Shown here: positions 51,453 through 60,148 of the stretch, in pieces
Layout of the letters: the number at the start of each line of letters is the position of its first letter
Position numbering within the stretch: the stretch's first letter is position 1
Assembly (NCBI RefSeq): GCF_900114355.1
Contig: NZ_FOSS01000003.1
Span: 26,309-90,308, forward strand
DNA length: 64,000 nt
Reading direction: 5' to 3'
Source of the DNA: Lysobacter sp. cf310
GTDB taxonomy: Bacteria; Pseudomonadota; Gammaproteobacteria; Xanthomonadales; Xanthomonadaceae
The notes under the pieces: model-generated
What the model saw: the letters and a program-made list of their open reading frames with translations, nothing else
Told to the model about the DNA's origin: nothing
Databases searched by the model: none
Program-made: the position numbers and the translations under genes

Positions 51453-52349
51453 ATGAGCGGCGATCTGATTCCGGCGGCGGTGCGGGCGCGCTTGCGCACT
51501 CTGCGCCTGACCTCGCGGCGCGCGGTCGGCGCGCACGGGCTGGGCCTGCACCGCAGCCGCAGCCGCGGCGCCGGCCTGGAGTTCGCCCAGTACCGCGCCT
51601 ACGAGCCCGGCGACGAACTGCGCCAGATCGACTGGAAACTGTATGCGCGCTCGGACCGCTTCTTCGTGCGCGAAGCCGAGCGCGAAAGCCCGCTCGCGGT
51701 GTGGCTGCTGGTCGACGCCAGCGCCTCGATGAATCAGACCGACGCCGCGCGTCCGAACTGGAGCCGACTGGATGCGGCCAAGGGCCTGGCCGCCTGCGTG
51801 GCCGAACTGGCCTTGCGCCAGGGCGACCGCTTCGGATTGATCGGCCTGCGCGGCGACGGCCTGCGCCTGCTCGCGCCCGCCAGCGGCCCGCGCCAGCGCG
51901 ACCGCCTGCTGCTGGAGCTGCAGGCGCTGTCGGCGCAAGGCGCCTGGCCCGGCAGCGAGCAACTGCGCCCGCTGTGGGAACGCATCGGCGCCGACGACCT
52001 GGTGCTGATGCTCGGCGACGGCTTCGACGAAAGCGGCATCGCGGTGGCCGAGCGCCTCGCATCGGCGCGGCGCGAGGTCTTGAGCGTGCGCATCCTGACC
52101 GCCGAGGAGCGCGATTTCCCGTATCAGGGCGGGCACCGCTTCCGCGACCCCGAGACCGGCGAGGAACTGCTGGGCGACGGCGTCGCGTTGCGCAACGAGT
52201 TCCTGGCGCGTTTCGGCGCGGCCCGCGCGGAGGTCGATGCGCGGCTGGACGCCTGCGGCATTCGCCACGCCGAGTACGTGCTCGATCAGGAGCTCGACCT
52301 GCCGCTGCGCCGTTTGTTCGGCGCGCGCGACGCCGCGGAGTACGCGTGA
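51453..52349 (+). CDS. DUF58 (VWA-like) protein
   Basis: A 298-residue protein with the DUF58 signature YRAYEPGDELRQIDWKLYAR (residues 48-66) followed by a von Willebrand A-like fold with a MIDAS-type DASASMN (Asp88, Ser90, Ser92). DUF58 proteins are the usual partners of MoxR ATPases, though with unclear targets. The stop overlaps the GTG of the next gene, so expression is coupled. No membrane segment is visible. Confidence 0.93.
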   Translation: MSGDLIPAAVRARLRTLRLTSRRAVGAHGLGLHRSRSRGAGLEFAQYRAYEPGDELRQIDWKLYARSDRFFVREAERESPLAVWLLVDASASMNQTDAARPNWSRLDAAKGLAACVAELALRQGDRFGLIGLRGDGLRLLAPASGPRQRDRLLLELQALSAQGAWPGSEQLRPLWERIGADDLVLMLGDGFDESGIAVAERLASARREVLSVRILTAEERDFPYQGGHRFRDPETGEELLGDGVALRNEFLARFGAARAEVDARLDACGIRHAEYVLDQELDLPLRRLFGARDAAEYA

Positions 52350-53500
52350 ACTTCGCGCTGTTGCTGCCCGCCGCCCTGGCCGCGCTCGCGGCCCTGCTGC
52401 TGCCGCTGCTGATCCATCTGGCCCGGCGCAGCGAGCAGCGTCCCACCGATTTCGCGGCGCTGCGTTGGTTGCGCCACAAGCCGCGGCCGCGCCATCGCAT
52501 TCGCTTCGACGAGCGCTGGCTGCTGCTGCTGCGTCTGTTGTTGCTGGCCTTGCTGGCGCTGTGGCTGGCGCGCCCGGTGATGTACGGGGCGGCGACCGCG
52601 CGGCCCTGGGTCGCGGTCGCGCCGGGGCTGGATCCGCGCACGCTGCGGCTCCCGCCCGACGCGCGCGCGCATTGGCTGGCGCCCGGCTTCCCGAAGATCG
52701 ACACGCCATCGCCGACGCAGCCGGTCGCGCTGGCCAGCCTGCTGCGCGAGCTGGATGCGACCTTGCCGACGGATGTGCCGCTGCGCGTGCTGGTGCCGGC
52801 GCAACTGACCGGCGCCGATGGCGAGCGCCCGCTGCTGTCGCGCAAGATCGAATGGCAGGTGGTGGCCGCTGCGGCGCCGGTCACGCCGGTCGCGCGCGCG
52901 CCCGCGGTGCCGAAGCTCGCGATCCGCTATGCGACCGAGCGCGCGCCCTCGCTGCCTTACCTGCGAGCGGCGGTGTCGTCGTGGTCGCCGCAAGGCGCCG
53001 CGCTCGACGTCGCGGCCACAACGTCGGTCGCGCCCGGCGATCCCGGTACGCGCAGCCTGCTATGGCTGGCGCCGGGCGCCTTGCCTGCACCCTTGCTGGA
53101 GTGGGTGGGGGCGGGCGGTAGCGTTCTGCTCGATGCGGGCGCGCCGCTGCCGGCGGGCGCCTCGCCCGCGCCGCTGTGGCGCGACGCCGACGGCGCGGTG
53201 CTGGTCGAAGGCGGTCGCTACCGGGACGGGCGCGTGCTGCGCTTCACTCGCGCGCTTACGCCGCAGGCGATGCCGGTGCTGTTGGAGCCCGAGTTTCCGC
53301 GCCGTCTGCGCGAGCTGCTGAGCGCGCCGACGCCCGCGCCCACGCTCGCGCTGGCCAGCGACTACGCGCCGCGCAGCGGCGGCCCGGCCTATCCCGCGCC
53401 CGCCCGCGATCTGCAACCCTGGCTGGCCTTGCTGATCGGCCTGCTGTTCGCGCTGGAACGCTGGCTGGCCTGCCGGCCCGGCCGCGGGACGACGCCATGA
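52346..53500 (+). CDS. BatA-like membrane protein (aerotolerance N-terminal domain)
   Basis: A 384-residue protein beginning at GTG 52346. The N-terminus has the BatA pattern: a first span (about 2-24) ending LIHLARRSEQRPTDFAALRWL, then a second span (RWLLLLRLLLLALLALWLARP). A periplasmic region of roughly 280 residues and a final span (LALLIGLLFALERWLA) follow. There is no VWA domain in this protein; the region instead looks like the class I amidotransferase-like part of similar proteins. Its stop overlaps the next start. Confidence 0.82.
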   Translation: MNFALLLPAALAALAALLLPLLIHLARRSEQRPTDFAALRWLRHKPRPRHRIRFDERWLLLLRLLLLALLALWLARPVMYGAATARPWVAVAPGLDPRTLRLPPDARAHWLAPGFPKIDTPSPTQPVALASLLRELDATLPTDVPLRVLVPAQLTGADGERPLLSRKIEWQVVAAAAPVTPVARAPAVPKLAIRYATERAPSLPYLRAAVSSWSPQGAALDVAATTSVAPGDPGTRSLLWLAPGALPAPLLEWVGAGGSVLLDAGAPLPAGASPAPLWRDADGAVLVEGGRYRDGRVLRFTRALTPQAMPVLLEPEFPRRLRELLSAPTPAPTLALASDYAPRSGGPAYPAPARDLQPWLALLIGLLFALERWLACRPGRGTTP

Positions 53501-55671
53501 GCGCAACCGGCGAACTGCAGCGCCTATTGCGCGCGGCGCGCTGGCGGCGCGGGCTCGATGCCGTTCGGGTGGCCGCGCCCTGGGCGATCGTCGCGGCGGT
53601 CGCCGCCTGGCGATGGGGCGGGGAATGGGTCGCGGCCGCGGCCGCGCTGCTGGCGATCGTCGCCGTCGCGCTGCTGGCCTGGCGCCTAGCGCTGCGCCTG
53701 GACACGGCCTGGCTCACGCGCCAGCTCAATGCACGCCGCCGCGACATGGACGACAGCGCCGATCTGCTGTTCGCCGATGCGGCGACGCTGGGCACCCTGC
53801 AGCGGCTGCAGCGCACGCGCCTGCAAGGGCGCCTCGAGAGCGCGGCGACGCCCGCGCTGGGACCGGTCGGATCGTCGCGTCGCGCCTGGCTGTCGGCGGT
53901 GCTGGCCGGGCTCGCCTTGCTCGGGCTCCTGCTGTGGCCGCGCCCGAACGATGCGCCCTTGAGCGAGCGCCTGGCCGATGCGGTCGGCCTGGCGCCGTCG
54001 CCCACGCATACACGGCTGAGCGAGACCTCGTTGGCGATCGCGCCGCCCGCCTACACGCGTCTGCCGGCGCGCGAGGAAGCGCAACTGGAGGCCAAGAGCG
54101 TGCAAGGCGCGCGTTTGCGCTGGCGCCTGCGCTTCCAGCCGCAGCCGGGCTCGGCCGAGCTGGTGTTCCACGACGGCCGCCGCCTGGCCTTGCAGCGCCA
54201 GGGCGAGGACTGGTCGGCGAGCGCGGTGCTGGAGAAGTCGACGCTGTACCGCATCGTGCTGGATGCGCAGGCGCTGCCCTTGCAGCAGCGGCGCCTTTAT
54301 CGTCTCGATCTCACCCCCGACCGTGCGCCGCAGCTGCGCGTGATCGAACCCGACCGCGGCCTGAGCCTGCTCACGCCGGGGCAGCGCGTGTGGCCGCTGG
54401 TGTTCGACGCCAGCGACGACTACGGCCTGGCCGCGACCGCGAGCCTGCGCATCACCCTGGCCCAGGGCTCCGGCGAGAGCATTACCTTCCGCGAGCAGCG
54501 CATCGGCCTGCGCGGCAGCGGCGGCGCCACCGCCAAGCGTTATGCGCATCGTCTGGACCTGGCCGCGCTGGGTTTCGCGGTCGGCGACGATCTGATCGTG
54601 CAACTCAGCGTCGACGACAACCGCGCGCCGCAGCCGCAGAGCGCGCGCAGCCCCAGCCTGATCCTGCGCTGGCCGGCGGACCTGGGCCAGGAGGCGACCG
54701 GCATCGAAGGCCTGGTCAAGACCACCTTGCCGGCGTACTTCCGCAGCCAGCGCCAGATCATCATCGACGCCGAAGCCTTGTACGCGCAGCGGCGCAAGCT
54801 CGCGGCCGCGCAGTACGAACAGCGCTCGGACGCGATCGGCGTGGACCAACGCATCCTGCGCATGCGCTATGGCCAGTTCCTGGGCGAGGAAGCCGAGGGC
54901 GAGCCCAAGCCGCCGCCGACCAACGATGCCGAAGACCAGACGCATGCGGACGGCGAGCACGACGCGCAAGCCAAGTCCGAGGCCCACGACGATCACGACC
55001 ACGCGCCGGCGCAGACGCCCTCGCGTTTCGGCGATGCAGGCTCGGTACTGGAGGAGTACGGCCACACCCACGACCACGCCGAGGCCGCGACCTTGCTGGA
55101 TCCCGAGACCCGCAAGCTGCTCAAGGCCGCGCTGGACGAGATGTGGCAGTCGGAGCTGCATTTGCGCCAGGCGCATCCGGAGACCGCCTTGCCCTACGCC
55201 TATCGCGCCCTGCGCTACATCAAGCAGGTGCAGCAGGCCAGTCGCATCTATCTGGCGCGGGTCGGCCCGGAGCTGCCGCCGATCGACGAGAGCCGGCGCA
55301 TGAGCGGCGAGCGCGCAGGCTTGGCGCGGCGCGGCGATGCGCTGAGCGCGGCCAGCACGCCCGATGCCAGCCTCGAAAGTCTGTGGCGCAGCCTGGAAAC
55401 CGCACCGAGCGCGGCGAACGCGACCGTCGACACTGCGGCGCTGGAGCGCTGGCTGGGCGAGCACGAGGCGCGCGTGGCCGATCCGCTCGCGTTCGTGGCC
55501 GCGATCGATGCCCTACGCGAGCGTCCCGACTGCCTGGCGTGCCGCGCGCGTCTGCGCGGTTTGCTCTGGCCGCTGTTGAGTCGCCCGCCGGCGGCGCTGC
55601 CGCGGCGCGAGGACGGCGGCGAAGAAGGGCGGCGCTATCTCGACGCCCTGCGCAAGGAGTCGGCGCCGTGA
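53497..55671 (+). CDS. Large membrane-anchored protein (DUF4175-like) with His/Asp-rich loops
   Basis: A 724-residue protein with three N-terminal spans (about 25-38, 44-66 and 130-148), a long extracytoplasmic part with beta-rich domains (residues 170-430), and a helical C-terminal half. Two His/Asp/Glu-rich stretches (DDHDHAPAQ and its surroundings, about 475-512; YGHTHDHAEA, about 525) could bind metal. A CLACRARL CxxC lies near the C-terminus. The layout fits DUF4175-type proteins found after BatA genes, but I am only moderately sure of the family. Confidence 0.7.
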   Translation: MSATGELQRLLRAARWRRGLDAVRVAAPWAIVAAVAAWRWGGEWVAAAAALLAIVAVALLAWRLALRLDTAWLTRQLNARRRDMDDSADLLFADAATLGTLQRLQRTRLQGRLESAATPALGPVGSSRRAWLSAVLAGLALLGLLLWPRPNDAPLSERLADAVGLAPSPTHTRLSETSLAIAPPAYTRLPAREEAQLEAKSVQGARLRWRLRFQPQPGSAELVFHDGRRLALQRQGEDWSASAVLEKSTLYRIVLDAQALPLQQRRLYRLDLTPDRAPQLRVIEPDRGLSLLTPGQRVWPLVFDASDDYGLAATASLRITLAQGSGESITFREQRIGLRGSGGATAKRYAHRLDLAALGFAVGDDLIVQLSVDDNRAPQPQSARSPSLILRWPADLGQEATGIEGLVKTTLPAYFRSQRQIIIDAEALYAQRRKLAAAQYEQRSDAIGVDQRILRMRYGQFLGEEAEGEPKPPPTNDAEDQTHADGEHDAQAKSEAHDDHDHAPAQTPSRFGDAGSVLEEYGHTHDHAEAATLLDPETRKLLKAALDEMWQSELHLRQAHPETALPYAYRALRYIKQVQQASRIYLARVGPELPPIDESRRMSGERAGLARRGDALSAASTPDASLESLWRSLETAPSAANATVDTAALERWLGEHEARVADPLAFVAAIDALRERPDCLACRARLRGLLWPLLSRPPAALPRREDGGEEGRRYLDALRKESAP

Positions 55672-57521
55672 ATCCCGCCTATGTCACGCCGGAATTCGCC
55701 TTGGCCGCACTGCTCGCGCTGGCGGTGTTGGCGGCCTGGACCGGACTGATCCTGCGCCAGGCGCGTGCGCCCGCGGGCGCACGCGCGCGAGGTTGGCGAC
55801 TGGGCTTGCTGCTGATCGCGCAACCGCTGGGCGCGATCCTGCTCTATCTGGCGCTGTTGCCGCCGCGCTTGCCGGGCGAAGCCGGCACGATGGTGGTCGC
55901 GACCCAAGGCGTCGCGGATTTCGCCGAGGGCATCGCCGGCGACGTGCGCGTGGTTCTGCCGGAAGCGCCCACCACGCTGGAAGGCGAGCGCGTACCCGAC
56001 CTGGCCACCGCCTTGCGCCGGCATCCCGGCACGCGGCGCTTGCGCGTGATCGGCGCCGGCCTGGAGGCGCGCGATCTGGATGCCGCACGCGGCCTGGCGA
56101 TCGAATTCCGGCCGACGCCTTTGCCGCGCGGCCTCACCGGACTGTGGCTGCCGCGTCGGATCGCCGCCGGCGACGATTTCGTCGTGCATGCGCGCGCCCA
56201 TGGCCTGGCCGGCGGCAGCGCCGAGCTGCTGGATCCGGCCGGGCAGCGCGTCGATCGCATGGCTGTGGACGCGAACGGCGCCCTGGCCCTGAGCGGCAGT
56301 GCGCGCGGCCCCGGCCTCGCCCCGTTCCGCCTGCGTCTGCTCGATGCCCAACGCAAAGCCGTGCAGGACGTCGAGCTGCCGTTGAGCGTCGCCGCCCAGA
56401 CCGCGCCGCGCATCCTGATCCTGGCCGGCGCGCCCAGTCCCGAACTCAAGTACCTGCGGCGTTGGGCGCTGGACAGCGGCGCCGATCTGCACACCCAGAT
56501 CAGCGTCGGCGGCGGCCTGCAGTTGGGCGATGCGCCGATCGCGCTGAACGCCGCCAGCCTCGCCGACTTCGATCTGGCCGTGCTGGACGATCGCAGTTGG
56601 GAGGGCCTGGGCGCGGCCCAGCGCGCCGCCCTGATCGAGGCCATGCGCAACGGCCTGGGCGTGGCCCTACGCGCGACCGGGCCCTTGTCCGACGGCACGC
56701 GCGCGCAATGGCGCGCGCTGGGCTTCAGCGTCGACGCCGGCCGCGATGCCGCCAACGCCAAGCTCGCGCTGGACGGCGGCGCCGACGAAGACGCGATCCG
56801 CGCACGCCTCGGCCCCGGCAGCGCCGACGCGCCGCGCGCGCGCGACGAGGCCGTGCCGGAGACGCCAGTGCTGAGCCGGCGCGTGCTGCGACTGGAATCG
56901 CCGCAGACCCAGACCCTGCTGCGCGATGCCGGCGGCGTCGCCTTGGCGGTGTGGCGCGAGCAAGGGCGCGGCCGCGTCGCCCTGTGGACGCTGACCGACA
57001 GCTTCCGCCTGGCCCTGGCCGGCCGTGGCGATCTGCATGCGCGTTTGTGGAACGACTTGCTGGCCACGGTGGCGCGTGCGCAGAGCGGCGGCGCGCCGGA
57101 CATCGATACCGAAGCGCGACCGCACCGGCGCATGCGCCTGTGCGGTCTGAGCGCGGGCGCGCGCGTGTCCGCGCCGGACGGCAGCGAGCTGGTGTTGCCG
57201 ATCGATCCGGCCAGCGGCGCGGCGCGCTGCGCCGCTTACTGGCCGCGCCTGCCGGGCTGGCACACGTTGCGCCAGGGCGAGCGCGCCTGGCCGTTCGCGG
57301 TGCGCGCCGCCGACGAAGCGCCGGGCCTGCGCGCGAGCGCCTTGCAGGCCGATACGCTGGCGCTCGCCGCGCAGCCGTCTTCGCGCTCCGACGCCGCGGA
57401 TGCGTCCGCGAACGCGCATCGCGGTCCGTCCTGGCCCTGGTTCCTGGCCTGGCTGCTGTTCAGCGCGGTGTTGTGGTGGTTCGAGCGTTCGCGCTTTGGA
57501 CGCATGCAGGCGGCGGTCTAA
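55668..57521 (+). CDS. Large membrane protein ending the Tld/MoxR operon
   Basis: A 617-residue protein from GTG 55668 (AAGGAG 9-14 bases upstream), overlapping the previous stop. Two N-terminal spans (FALAALLALAVLAAW, LLLIAQPLGAILLYLALLP), a large periplasmic region, and a final span (WPWFLAWLLFSAVLWWFERSRFG). The segment RILILAGAPSPELKYLRRWALDSGADL resembles the glutamine-amidotransferase-like domain present in the analogous genes of BatA-type clusters. No catalytic residues are identifiable. Its stop overlaps by 4 bases the convergent gene's stop. Confidence 0.75.
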   Translation: MNPAYVTPEFALAALLALAVLAAWTGLILRQARAPAGARARGWRLGLLLIAQPLGAILLYLALLPPRLPGEAGTMVVATQGVADFAEGIAGDVRVVLPEAPTTLEGERVPDLATALRRHPGTRRLRVIGAGLEARDLDAARGLAIEFRPTPLPRGLTGLWLPRRIAAGDDFVVHARAHGLAGGSAELLDPAGQRVDRMAVDANGALALSGSARGPGLAPFRLRLLDAQRKAVQDVELPLSVAAQTAPRILILAGAPSPELKYLRRWALDSGADLHTQISVGGGLQLGDAPIALNAASLADFDLAVLDDRSWEGLGAAQRAALIEAMRNGLGVALRATGPLSDGTRAQWRALGFSVDAGRDAANAKLALDGGADEDAIRARLGPGSADAPRARDEAVPETPVLSRRVLRLESPQTQTLLRDAGGVALAVWREQGRGRVALWTLTDSFRLALAGRGDLHARLWNDLLATVARAQSGGAPDIDTEARPHRRMRLCGLSAGARVSAPDGSELVLPIDPASGAARCAAYWPRLPGWHTLRQGERAWPFAVRAADEAPGLRASALQADTLALAAQPSSRSDAADASANAHRGPSWPWFLAWLLFSAVLWWFERSRFGRMQAAV

Positions 57522-58045
57522 GCGGGGTCGAGTATTTCGACGCCGTTGGATGCCGATAAACGAAAGGACTGCCAGCCACCGGGCGGATCCCACTCACCGC
57601 ACCCGACGATCTCGGTAGCGGTCACGCTTTCCACGACGACGCCGTCGATGCCGAGCATCGCGCTGCGCCATTCCAGCACGCCGTCGCGATCGAAGCTGAA
57701 GAGGCGCTGCGCGGATGCGACGAGCAGGCGCGCCTCGCCGGCGCTCAAGTTGCCGAAGTAGCTGTCGAGCTCAAACTCGCTCGTGCTGCGATCGCGTAGA
57801 TCGATGAAATGGACCCGGTGGCCGCTGCCGATTACGAGGTAGTGCGACCAGATCGCGTGAGCTTCGAAGCCGTAGTAGTCGTCCCGATGCTGATACAGAT
57901 CGACGCGCGCGAACGGACGATCCTCCGCACAGACCACGAAGACTTTGTCGGCCTCATTCGCGGTTGTGCTCGTGCGACCGACGCGGATCGGCTCCATCGC
58001 CTGCCAGGGCGTATCGAGATGACGGCCGAGCGCAACGGAGTACAT
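57518..58045 (-). CDS. Hypothetical protein
   Basis: A 175-residue protein of unrecognised family. It is rich in short beta strands and aromatics (VFVVCAEDRPFARVDLYQHRDDYYGFEAHAIWSHYLVIGSGHRVHFIDL), suggesting a small propeller- or sandwich-like fold. There is no signal or membrane segment. The ATG at 58045 lies 13 bases after the SDR stop. Its base composition looks less GC-extreme than its neighbours, so it may be a later arrival. Function unknown. Confidence 0.6.
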   Translation of the reverse strand: MYSVALGRHLDTPWQAMEPIRVGRTSTTANEADKVFVVCAEDRPFARVDLYQHRDDYYGFEAHAIWSHYLVIGSGHRVHFIDLRDRSTSEFELDSYFGNLSAGEARLLVASAQRLFSFDRDGVLEWRSAMLGIDGVVVESVTATEIVGCGEWDPPGGWQSFRLSASNGVEILDPA

Positions 58046-58058
58046 GTCGGGTCGCGGC

Positions 58059-58844
58059 TCAGATCGATTGCATGCGTCCGCCGTCCACCGCCAGGCTCAC
58101 GCCGTTGACGTAGGCGGCGGCGGGCGAGGCCAGGAAGGCGATGCTGGCAGCGATCTCCGCGGGCTGGGCGAAGCGGCCGGCCGGCACGGTCTTGCGCATG
58201 GTTTCGATGATCGCCTCTTCGGATTGCCCCGAGCTGCGAGCTCGGTCGCCGATGATCTGGGTGATGCGGCCGGTCTCGGTGTAGCCGGGCAACACGTTGT
58301 TGACGGTGATGCCGAACGGCGCGAGTTCGCGCGACAGGGTCTTGGCCCAGCTCGCGACCGCGCCGCGGATCGTGTTGGACACGCCCAGGCCGACGATGGG
58401 TTCCTTCACCGAGGTCGAGATCACGTTGACGATGCGACCCCAGCGCGCCGACTGCATGCCGGCCAGTACCGCCGCGACCAGGGTCTGGTTGGCGAGCAGG
58501 TGGCGGTTGAAGGCATCCAGGTAGGCGTCGAGCTGGGCGCTGTGGGCGGGTCCGCCGGGCGGGCCGCCGCTGTTGTTGATCAGGATGTGCACCGGCCGAC
58601 CGGCGGCGAGGGCTTCGACCTGCGCGCGCAGGCCCGCGGTGTCGGAGACGTCGGCGGCGATCCAGCCGTGCTGCTGCGCCGCGCGCGTGGGCAGTGCCGC
58701 GACCACCGCCTGCAGCGCATCGGGCCGGCGCGCAAGCACGGTGACGTCGGCGCCGAGCAGGGCCAGCTCGTGCGCGGCGGCGCGACCGATGCCGTCGGAG
58801 CCGCCGCATACCAGGGCGTGTTTGCCGGTGAGATCGAGGTCCAT
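58059..58844 (-). CDS. SDR-family oxidoreductase with degenerate active site
   Basis: A 261-residue Rossmann protein. Cofactor motif CGGSDGIGRAAA (near residue 14), ILINNSGGPPGG and VNNVLPGYTETGR are present. The catalytic Tyr-x-x-x-Lys, expected after VNVISTSVKEP, is replaced: the helix reads GVSNTIRGAVASWAK. Such SNxxR-type SDRs occur across bacteria, so this may be a lineage feature, but standard SDR chemistry cannot be assumed. Substrate unknown. Transcribed with the hypothetical gene downstream. Confidence 0.85.
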   Translation of the reverse strand: MDLDLTGKHALVCGGSDGIGRAAAHELALLGADVTVLARRPDALQAVVAALPTRAAQQHGWIAADVSDTAGLRAQVEALAAGRPVHILINNSGGPPGGPAHSAQLDAYLDAFNRHLLANQTLVAAVLAGMQSARWGRIVNVISTSVKEPIVGLGVSNTIRGAVASWAKTLSRELAPFGITVNNVLPGYTETGRITQIIGDRARSSGQSEEAIIETMRKTVPAGRFAQPAEIAASIAFLASPAAAYVNGVSLAVDGGRMQSI

Positions 58845-58881
58845 GGCGGTGCTCCGGTTGCGATACGGCGTGGGAGAGGGA

Positions 58882-59505
58882 TCAGGCGTCGGGCAGGCCG
58901 GCGCGCATCAGCGCGGCGACCTCGGCCGCGTTCTCGCTGCCCAGCGCGTCCAGGCGCTCGGCCACCGCGACCCGGTTGGCGAGCGGGTGGTTCTGGCTGA
59001 GCTTGAACTTGAGCGTGGCGCGTTCGACCTCGAAACGGAAACCGACGATGCCGCGCAGTTGCCGGCGCAGCGCCTCGCGCTCGACCTCGAAGCGCCAGTC
59101 GCTGCCGACCTCGGCTTCGTGACGGACGCTGAGATCGTCGACCAGGCGCGCGAGCTCGGCTTCGTCGTCAAAGGTGTCCAGACGCCCCTGCAGATGCGCG
59201 ACCGCGTAGTTCCAGGTCGGCACGCGCGCGGCTTCCTCTTTGTCGGTGTACCAGCCCGGCGAGATGTAGGCATGCGGCCCATGCACCACGGCCAATGCGG
59301 GCCCGGCGTGCTGGGATTGCGGATTCGGCTTGGCCCAATGGCCGCGCAACTGGATGCGCTGGCCGTCGCGGCGATAGAGCACCGGCAAATGCGACACCGT
59401 GGGCTCGCCGTCGCGCACGCTGATCAGGCTGACGAAGTTGTCGCGCGCGAACAGCGCGTCCAACGCGGCCAGGTCGGTCTCGGCGAAGGCGCGCGGCAGG
59501 TACAT
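58882..59505 (-). CDS. PaiB-family FMN-binding protein
   Basis: A 207-residue protein of the PaiB/transcriptional-regulator family with the split-barrel flavin fold. MYLPRAFAETDLAALDALF at the start, PVLYRRDGQRIQLRGHWAKPNPQ, HAYISPGWYTDKEEAARVPTWNY and the C-terminal KFKLSQNHP are diagnostic. B. subtilis PaiB was named a repressor of sporulation and protease genes, but members probably bind FMN or haem. Its start is 7 bases from the stop of the small hypothetical gene upstream. Confidence 0.9.
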   Translation of the reverse strand: MYLPRAFAETDLAALDALFARDNFVSLISVRDGEPTVSHLPVLYRRDGQRIQLRGHWAKPNPQSQHAGPALAVVHGPHAYISPGWYTDKEEAARVPTWNYAVAHLQGRLDTFDDEAELARLVDDLSVRHEAEVGSDWRFEVEREALRRQLRGIVGFRFEVERATLKFKLSQNHPLANRVAVAERLDALGSENAAEVAALMRAGLPDA

Positions 59506-59512
59506 GCGCGGC

Positions 59513-59839
59513 TCAGTGCCGCTGCGGCAGCTTGCGCACCATCAACTCGCGCAGCGTCTCGTCGTCGTCGGCGCGCGGCGGGGTCAGCTCGTCCACCGCG
59601 AAACCGCGCTCGGCCGCATCTTCGTCGTCCAGACCGTCCAGCGACACGAACTCGGCGTCCATCAGGGCCGCGCGGGCCGTGTCCTCGCTGTCGTAGGCCA
59701 GGGTGTTGCCGTCGCTGTCGAAGACCTCGGCGGTGCCGGCCTCGCGCACGCGCAGGCGCGCCCAGATCACGGTGCGGCCCAGGGTGGCCAGCCACCACTC
59801 TTCGCGCAAGGTTTCGTTCATGGGATTCTCGTCGTTCAT
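59513..59839 (-). CDS. Small acidic hypothetical protein
   Basis: A 108-residue protein starting at ATG 59839 (MNDENPMNETLREEWWLATL). The acidic composition and segments GRTVIWARLRVREAGTAEVFDSDGNTLAYDSE and FVSLDGLDDEDAAERG suggest a small soluble domain. I do not recognise the family. The start overlaps the stop of the membrane protein upstream (ATGA), so the two are coupled. Confidence 0.7.
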   Translation of the reverse strand: MNDENPMNETLREEWWLATLGRTVIWARLRVREAGTAEVFDSDGNTLAYDSEDTARAALMDAEFVSLDGLDDEDAAERGFAVDELTPPRADDDETLRELMVRKLPQRH

Positions 59840-60141
59840 GGCAGCACCGTGGACAGCGCCCACAGCAGGCCGGCGCAGACCAGGCCGGCGATGATGGTCA
59901 GCAGCGACAGCCGGGCCGGATTGGCCAGGCCGTCGAGGTTGCGGTCGTTGGCGCTGCGATAGCCGCGACCCAACAGCCAGCGCCAGGCCGAGGGATTGGC
60001 GAACGCGCCCGCGCCGAGCTCGCGCTGCAGGTCCGGATGGCGGTCGCGGATGTGCACCAGCGACAGCGGCCAGAAAATCACGAAGGCGCAGAAGCCGGCG
60101 ATGGCGACGGCGACGAACAGCAGGGCAAGAAACAGGATCAC
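59836..60141 (-). CDS. Small membrane protein
   Basis: A 101-residue protein with two hydrophobic segments: ILFLALLFVAVAIAGFCAFV at the N-terminus and LSLLTIIAGLVCAGLLWALS at the C-terminus, joined by a polar loop with WRWLLGRGYRSANDRNLDGLANPA. The family is not recognised. It begins 7 bases after the upstream gene's stop and overlaps the next start, so it is part of the run below asnS. Confidence 0.7.
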   Translation of the reverse strand: MILFLALLFVAVAIAGFCAFVIFWPLSLVHIRDRHPDLQRELGAGAFANPSAWRWLLGRGYRSANDRNLDGLANPARLSLLTIIAGLVCAGLLWALSTVLP

Positions 60142-60148
60142 GGGCTAC

